A stretch of 64,000 nucleotides of DNA from Cyclaneusma minus. Its lineage: Eukaryota > Ascomycota > Leotiomycetes > Marthamycetales > Marthamycetaceae. The notes under the pieces are model-generated. The model worked only from the letters and a program-made list of their open reading frames with translations, searched no databases and was not told where the DNA came from. The translations under genes were made by a program, and so were the position numbers. Every line of letters starts with the position of its first letter. The stretch's first letter is position 1. Of the stretch, positions 57,095-64,000 are shown piece by piece. Where the stretch lies: assembly GCA_037179335.1 (NCBI GenBank), contig JAKZHN010000011.1:1146428-1210427 (forward strand), in the 5' to 3' direction.

Positions 57095-60000
57095 CTACTC
57101 CTCTTCATATTGTGCTGCCGTCTCAAGTTCTAATATCCCGAGTTAGCCAGCCTTCGAAAGACAGATAATAAACGAGGAATACAGGACAGAAACTCACCCC
57201 ACAGACGATTTGCCGCCTTGATGATGATCTCGGCTCTCATCCTGAGCTTCTCCTTGTACTTCTCCTCACTGTACGCTTTCTCGCCTTCGCCTTCTTTCTT
57301 CGGAGCTATTCTCTTTGGTTGAGCCTGTAATCCACCATTAGTCGCTATTATCGAGCAGTCATCAAAAGCGGAAAAACGGGACTGAGAGAGGTCGGAAGGA
57401 AGAAAGGAGAGCTATAAAAGAAGAGCCGGACGCCCCAGCTCAAACTCACAAGCATCAGCACGGGCACCAACGCCTCCACGCCCGCCCCCGCCACCACCCC
57501 CAGATTCCTAAACCCATTATCCCAAAACGCCCTCGCCGTCCTACTCTTCACAAACGGCAGTTTCGCCAATTCCAGCAAATCCGCCCTGGCACCAGCTTTG
57601 AGCCTATCACACATATGATCCAGCGCAGCCGCCAAAGTCCCCCAGCCCAATCGTTCGCAGAATTTTATTACTCCATAAGCGAAGCCGTGGCATTGCTGGG
57701 AGAGCATTTGTACGGTGCCGCGCGGGATTTTGTATTTGCGAGATACGGCGTGGACCGGCATTTCGTTGCAGAGATCGCGGAGCTGGCAGGCGGTGTAGAA
57801 ACGGCGGTAGATTAGGGCGGCGTAGGGGCCTTCGGTGAAGCGCGCGCCGATGGCCCTGGAGGTGATTGGTGTTAGTAGGGAAGAGGTGGTTGCGGGAGGA
57901 GGGGTTGGAGGGATTGGGGAGGATGAAGGAAGGGGCGGGGGGAGGAAGAGGGGCGTCAGAAATCAGGGATGAAGAGCGAGACAGACCCTTTGAGTATTAG
58001 TTGAGGCGTGATGCCAACCAATTTTACGACCCGAAGGCCGCTTTCGTCCAAACGATCGAGCTCATTTCGAAAGACTTGCCAATCTATGTCTATGTCCCAT
58101 GTGTTGTAGGGCTCCTGTTGAAGCATGGTTTGGACGTTGATTGGGGTTAGCGTATACAGGAAATGCATCTCGCCGTCCATGACGAATGCTTCGAGCGCTT
58201 TGGATATCTCTTTGTGTAAGAACAGACCGTCCTCGGGAGTCAGACATGCTGTTACAATGGCTTGTCCGAGGAGTGTTGGTCCGTAGAGAAGGCTGGTGGA
58301 GGTGTGCTCTTTCGCTATCAGGCCATCTGTTTCCAGCTTTGTAAGAGCGGTGCAAACAATTTCCGGAACTTTTACTTTTTCGGTGGTGTGGTAGAAAAGG
58401 GTGTTGCGGACTAGCTCGTTGATTGCTTCGATGTTGGATGCTAGGCGTGTTGTTACGGCTTCGAGTAAAGCTCTGGTAATAGTAATGCTTCGTTAGTATC
58501 TAGCTCTCCAAAGCGCCAGGACCTAGGCCGAACATACCTCTCAATGCCACGTCTGTCGAGCTGTAGTGAGCTAGCGACGGGAGGTATTTCAGCATCCAGT
58601 AAAGTAAGGACATCCTCGAGTTCATTCTCCTCGCAGCACAGAAAGGTCTCTCCAATCTCATCCTTGCCTTTCCTGCCCGCCCGACCTCGCATCTGACGAA
58701 GCATAGCTGGCCCAAGCAGGTCTCTTCCCATACGTGCTCCGTGCAATATCACTCTCCTGGCCGGTAAGTTGATACCTGCTGCAAGACTGCAAGTTGCAAC
58801 TATCACTTTGATAACCCCAGTATCAAAAGCATTAGCTATGATATCTCGCTCGTCGGTGGTTAAACCGGCGTGGTGGTAAGCTACTCCTGACATGACTGAC
58901 TGTTCGAGGACAGGGTCAAGACCGGTAGTTGTCGCTCGCAGGTCCGTTACAGCCTGGATTCTCGCTTCGATAACTTCCTGGGATACATCGAGCCCCGAGA
59001 GAACTTCGCTGAGAATACTCGTGTTGCTCTCGCACTTCTTCCGGCTGTTGCAGAAGACGAGAGCACCGTAACCTGCTTGTGCAGTTTCGAAGGCGAGAGC
59101 TGTGACGGCGTTCAGCACAGGATTCTCAAGCTGTTTGTGTACGGATTTTTCGATAATCCTGCAAGGCTTGAGCTCTGCTAGAGCCTGGGTGGGTGTGTCG
59201 ACTCTACCGGTGCCGTCTTCGTTCATCATTGCGCTCCGCATCGGGGCTGGAAAGATCTTGTTCCCGTGTACAAGAAACTCTTCCACTGGCACCGGTCGAT
59301 AGTTTGACACGTAGTACTTGGCATGTAGCCATTCTGATAGGACCTTTGTATTCTAAGACAGTATTAGCACATAAATATGCAGCCATGACACGAAAGCCGA
59401 CACTATGTATCACAGTACAGCACTAAATGGGCACAAGAACCTGGGGAATGATGTGGTGTATTTTCTGTCGGATGCTATCAAAACGAAGGTGGACAGTGCG
59501 AGAAAACTCAAGTCTACATACGGAAAGTGTTGCGCTCATGCCAACAATTTGGACCTTCTCATCAAGACTCAGTATCTTGGTTGCCATCAGCTCCATGATG
59601 TAGCCCCTATGGTCATCGTCAACCATGTGTAGCTCATCAAGGACTACTATGCCGAGCTTCTCGATGCCCGGTCGGTTTGCAACACGCTCTTCCAGCATAG
59701 AATTGATCAAAGAGTTCGCCTGTCCCCATCAGTAAGTCTGTGGCATAGCTTCTGCCTTGCAGAATGGAAACATCGACTCACTTTCTCAAAGGTGCATACT
59801 GCAACGTCGATGTTGTCCCAGGAGTTGACCGTTCTATTGTTTCCGCCAAAAAAGCCGGCTATCTTGATACTGCGATCATCGATGCGCTTCCACGGAGGAA
59901 TGCTTGAAGTGAACTGCGACGGAGAAACATTCTTAGAAACTCCATCAACGACCATGCGTAGCCATCTTGATTTCTCTTGGACCAAGGCCACGTAGGGAAG

Positions 60001-60564
60001 CACAAGGATTGCCTTCTGGTCCGGGTTTTCGATGATTTTCTTGAGCATCAAGACATCGGCGACCAGAGACTTGCCGCCTCCAGTAGGGGCAGTGTAGACA
60101 AGATTCTGTTCCCCGGTGAGTAGTCCAGGCTTTCGGAGTGCATCAGCTTGCCATTCGAAGATTTCACGGATACCAAGTTTCTGGAAATTGGAGACCAGAC
60201 TGTCAGGTAAGCCATAGCCAGGATTCGCTAGGAAGAGCCAAGGATCCTGGGTTGAAGACGGAGTGAGAGCAAGCAATTGTCTCTGTGTGTACTCAGATAT
60301 TGCCCTCTGAGTGGCCGGATCCAGAGCGACATTGTGAATTTCACTGGCACGAATGTTGGCGGGAGCCGCTGCGCCTACTTGCGGGCGAACGAATTCGACT
60401 TTGGGGACCCAATCTGGAGGAGTATTGCTCAATTCGCGACTGTCAGTGATGGCTGCGAATGGCCGTTTCTGGCCTGCCCCGAAAGCTGAATTGAAGCCCT
60501 TTTGGACGGTATCGAAGGTGGTCTGGTGGCCCACCTGATGAGTGGGCAGGTCATCATCGTACAT
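57095..60564 (-). CDS. helq: HELQ/POLQ-type superfamily 2 DNA helicase (Hel308 family)
   Basis: Seven exons (60564-59782, 59719-59522, 59352-58538, 58472-57987, 57855-57450, 57324-57198, 57129-57095) join in frame to 949 residues. The helicase motifs are complete: Q/Ia region LGIREIFEWQADAL, Walker A APTGGGKSLVADV, DELHMVDDDHRG (DExH), MSATLS, LVFCNSRKKCE, VATCSLAAGINLPARRVILHG and QMRGRAGRKG. The C-terminal winged-helix/ratchet and helix-hairpin part follows (LLELAKLPFVKSRTARAFWD). No polymerase domain follows, so it is HELQ-like (fungal Mus301-type) rather than full POLQ. The family unwinds 3' tailed DNA in fork repair and homologous recombination. The C-terminus is charged (PKKEGEGEKAYSEEKY). 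One donor (GTCTGT, exon 4) is unusual. Start chosen at MYDDDLPTHQVG; a longer open frame upstream lacks a good context. Confidence 0.88.
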
Positions 60565-61742
60565 GACGACAGAAAGCGCGGCGAATAGCAATAGCCAGTG
60601 GGTGGATGAGCGATGAGGTTCAGCAGCTGTGTGGTTGCCTGGGCGGATGGGATAAATACTGTCTCGCCACGCCTTCGCCTCCGCCTCACCGGGAAGATAA
60701 GTGCGCGCAGGACATGTCAATCTCGGCGCCTTTTTGACGCGGCTCCAGGCACGGAAATTCAAGCTCGGTGGTGATCAAGCGATTATTGCGCAGAAGCAAC
60801 ATTTCCGTTGTTCATCATTGATGGTCTGGTGTTGCACCGCCGGTAGTTGATTGACGTCGGAGGCAAGTCGCGTCAGGTACCGACAATCGCGCCCAGCGCT
60901 AAATATGTAAGGCAAGTATGATATATAAATTCTGGTTATATGCCTTTTTTCTCAGTCGTTTCAATTGCTTGACTCCATTCTTGGAGAAATTACATTTCAA
61001 ATTTCACCTCGACTGTCTCCCACCGCAGCGGAGAACATACTTAGAGGCTGGGCACATAGCTCGGGTCCGGCGTCAGAGTCTTTGGGGTGCATTTTGAGCT
61101 TACACTTGATGCATCGATGTCGCAAGGGTCCGCGACGACACGCTAGCCGCAAAGTGGGCGCACGTGACTGGAGATCTAAGGACCCAGGTTGCAGGCCAAG
61201 TAGTGCCCGCGAGCCACCCTCTCTCTCTTTTATCAAGACATCCGACCACCAAGCGGACGCCAACCGAAGAATTGCGCGACCACTTCGCACCTCGAGGGCG
61301 GAAGTGCCCACTAGAAGCCGGACTCTGTTCTGCAAACCGAAAACCTAAAAGTCATCGGATCTGCACCAGTATTAAGAGGGACACCGGCCGCCATCTCGCC
61401 AATACGCCTTGCCTCGTTGAAGAAGCCCATGTCTGCTGCCACAACCTCTAACCCAGCTAGCTTTCTCCCGCTTCGTCTGACCTCCAAACAACAACTACGT
61501 CGATGGAGGCTGTATTTGTGGCCACTGATAATTTATGAGCTTTTCTCCCCTCGACTAACCTATCAAAAGACTGGACTTCTTCTAGTAGGTACGGAGGGTT
61601 ACCCTTGGGGCACTTCGCCATGACCCGGGAGCCCGCTGCTTCTGGGGGACAAGTCGCCGTCGAACCACGAGACCACCCACAAAAGAGCCATGCTCCGACA
61701 AGGACGTCACTTCCCTCAAACCCCATCGGCCAGGACACCAAA
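60565..61742. other. Intergenic region between HELQ and SNT2
   Basis: Divergent promoter region. Open frames at 60965-61451 are Arg/Pro/Ser-rich without domain; not called. An in-frame ATG at 61620 could extend SNT2 by 41 residues. Confidence 0.45.
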
Positions 61743-64000
61743 ATGTCTGAAGCGCCTCCTCCAGCACGGGACGTCGGCTTGTCGCAACCGATGACTGCCT
61801 CTAATGCGGCGCCATCCAATCCAGCTGTCACGGCCGTGGAGGGCCAAGCAAGCAATGGACCGTCTCCATACGGCACCAGATCTCGCAACCGAAACAGCAG
61901 CAATAGGCCGAACTATGCGGAGGATCGCGAGCCTGAAATAGAATTCGAATATCAATTGGCCCACAAGGAAGACGATTCTCAGAAGACATCTCGCTCAACT
62001 ACCGCGGTCGCGACCAATGGCAACACCACCATGCGAGACCCAATCCCCGGCACTTCGACCTTTTCGGTCACTTCGACGCCGACAGCGCCACCGTCGAAGA
62101 AACGAAAGACGATGAGCCATGCCGCCGCCGCCGCCGCCGCTGCGGCCAATGCGACTCCAGCACAGTCAGCGGTGCCCGCCGCGCATGCGGCAGCCAGACG
62201 AGCCAGCGCGGTGGGGATCATGAACCAAAGTCTCCGTGTTCAAGATTCGAACATGCTCACTTTCGACGACTCCAAGGGACGGCTTCGAGACGGCAAACTT
62301 GTTGCCGATGACGGAACGGTTCTGGCAGTGAATGGTCAGTCTTTCAATTTCTTCTATGCGCCTTGCTTTCATGCGTCACAGAGGGGGCTCTTCGTTGTGG
62401 AGGTATTCTTGTGTCAGTGATGTCAGTGATGAGTCTTTTCGCCAGCGTTGGGTCCTGTCGTCAGCGATGAGTCCTTTCTTCGGCGCAGATGGGGTTCGCC
62501 AGTTGCACATCGTTTCTTTGGTTGCATGCGAAGTATGGACATCTAATTGACCAATTCCAGACCATGCATACCTCATCTGCGAACCGCCCGGTGAACCGTA
62601 CTACCTCGGACGAATAATGGAGTTCCTCCACACCAACAACGACCCGGACAAACCTATCGATGCCTTGCGACTCAATTGGTACTATCGCCCCAAAGACATC
62701 GGCCGAAAAGTCAACGACACGCGACAGGTGTTTGCGTCTATGCATTCGGACGTCAGCCCAATTACAGCACTTCGAGGCAAATGCGAAATCAAACACAAGA
62801 GCGAAGTCAAGGATCTGGATGAGCTGCGTAAGACGAGAGACTGTTTCTGGTATGAGAAGCTCTACGATCGATACATTCAGCGCTACTATGAAGTCATCCC
62901 TACATCGCAAGTAGTGAATGTGCCCGCGAAGGTGAAAGAGGTATTGCGCGAGCGTTGGAAGTATATTATCGTCGAATCCAGTCGAGCCAAGGAGTTGACC
63001 AGTGCCTCAAAATCTTGCAAGAGATGCGCCGGGTTTTGTGCGAACAATGATTCAGTTGACTGCGCCGTCTGCAAGCAGACTTTCCACATGAATTGTGTCC
63101 GTCCACCTTTACTCAAGAAACCATCCCGTGGTTTTGCTTGGGCATGTGGACCTTGTAGCAGAGCGCAAGAACGAAAACTGGCAGAACGCAATACCCCCAA
63201 CATTTCCGCCGATGGCGAAGAGGAGGAAGTTATTGATGAAGAGGAAGAGGAAGCCGCTGCGTGTACGGATGGTTTCGGAACTGGGGGTTCTACTCCGAGC
63301 ACCTCGAGTAATTTGGATCTCTCAACACGGCCCGTAACTGCAGAACAAATTCACCAAGCCAGTTTATGGCCATTTCGATATTTGGGTGTACACTGCAAGG
63401 TGGAGGACGCTCTAGATTATGACGATCGCATATACCCGAGAGCCAGCTCACGCTTGGGTCCACGGCACCAGGCCAATGTTACTGTATGGCATGGAAGACC
63501 AGTCGAGCTCGTCAAGCCTGCTGATATAAAGAGAAAATACGTCAAAGGCAGCGGCCACAAGAAGGGCACCAAGTTGACCGAGGAAACTGTGGCAGCATTA
63601 GAGGCCGACAAAATTTATCGCGAAAAGCGCCCCAAATGGGTCGTAGACGCACCGCCGGGATATATAGCCAGAGGCGAGGATTATGATAATTCGGACCCTC
63701 GGAATACTGCTGAGCTGAAATTTCGACTGCCCGAAGTAGGAGAAATTTCGACGGAACCACAGAGGGGAGGCGACGATGAAGTTCCGGAAGACTCTGATCC
63801 TGAAATGCGAGAGAAGCTGATCGCCGACTATATGGCGCGAGCTAAAAGACTTGCTGGGAGCATCGGGGTCGAAAGTTGTTACGTAAATTTTTTGGATGCC
63901 TGTGTAGGCCTCTTGTTTGACAGCAAGTTCAATGTCGAAGAGGCTCTGAAAAAAGTGGCTGCTCTCGACAAGAAGGCACTGAAGGAGCCTGAGTTGACTA
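61743..64000 (+). CDS. snt2: SNT2-like BAH/PHD chromatin protein, 5' part (cut by window end)
   Basis: Exon 1 is 61743-62334, intron 62335-62560 (226 nt, GTCAGT to AATTCCAG), and exon 2 stays open to the window end. Residues 1-200 are disordered, with SKKRKTM as an NLS and an alanine run. The BAH domain spans DHAYLICEPPGEPYYLGRIM to YYEVIPTSQVV. A PHD finger follows (CKRCAGFC, CAVCKQTFHMNC, WACGPC), then a Glu-rich linker and the conserved Snt2 segment WPFRYLGVHCKVEDALDYDD. Further PHD and ELM/SANT-type parts are expected beyond the window. In yeast Snt2 is part of an Rpd3-containing complex and an E3 ligase for excess histones; in other fungi it acts in development. Start chosen at 61743 (AAAATG context, MSEAPPPARD); 61620 is an alternative. 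Confidence 0.9.

Noticed and set aside
1..64000. CRISPR arrays, rRNA genes, secondary-metabolite core genes
   Set aside because: None seen: no spaced direct-repeat array, no rRNA segments, no PKS/NRPS/terpene synthase motifs.

Overview
The window is nuclear DNA of a filamentous ascomycete (Pezizomycotina). This rests on many genes with short introns (about 45-65 nt) with GTRNGY donors and CTRAY branch points, a Zn2Cys6 regulator, an alternative oxidase, a THI4 gene with a TPP riboswitch in its leader, intron-bearing nuclear tRNAs, and a block of transposon DNA degraded to A+T by C-to-T / G-to-A changes as made by RIP (repeat-induced point mutation). A Dothideomycete fits, but that placement is inference.

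Layout. 0-19 kb: a member of an unrecognised gene family (13-1503), a small membrane protein, a large GTPBP1/2-type translational GTPase, the t-SNARE SEC9, a short winged-helix-like protein, a second member of the unrecognised family (10907-12698, five exons, 512 aa), another mini membrane protein, an uncertain proline-rich gene, a DHH-type exopolyphosphatase (PPX1), and a tRNA-Ser(AGA) with a truncated inverted copy. 19.5-30.15 kb: one AT-rich block that resolves into two nested LTR retrotransposons. The outer one (19471-30150, 146-bp LTRs, copia type, minus strand) is split by an inner one (21542-26738, 195-bp LTRs, perfect TTAAA target duplication). 30-38 kb: alternative oxidase, a DUF1746/Dsc4-like protein, a Zn2Cys6 transcription factor and a 75-aa membrane protein. 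38-46 kb: an acidic hypothetical protein, a BTB protein, a long hairpin-forming inverted repeat, a peroxiredoxin-like protein and RTG2. 46-52 kb: TPP riboswitch plus THI4, tRNA-Glu(CTC), V-ATPase subunit f and RFC2. 52-57 kb: gene-poor, with a mutated zinc-knuckle locus and tRNA-Lys(CTT). 57-64 kb: a HELQ-type DNA helicase (7 exons, 949 aa) and the 5' part of SNT2, cut by the window end.

There is no operon or evident biosynthetic cluster. Most genes are independent housekeeping genes: secretion (SEC9), DNA replication and repair (RFC2, HELQ), respiration and retrograde signalling (AOX, RTG2), thiamine synthesis (THI4), vacuolar acidification, polyphosphate turnover and chromatin (SNT2). The least explained items are the 1 kb / 11 kb gene family with duplicated exon-intron modules, the 41-kb inverted repeat, the 19-20 bp minisatellite shared by 18.3 kb and an RTG2 intron, and the mutated zinc-knuckle locus. 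I found no convincing new multi-gene system.
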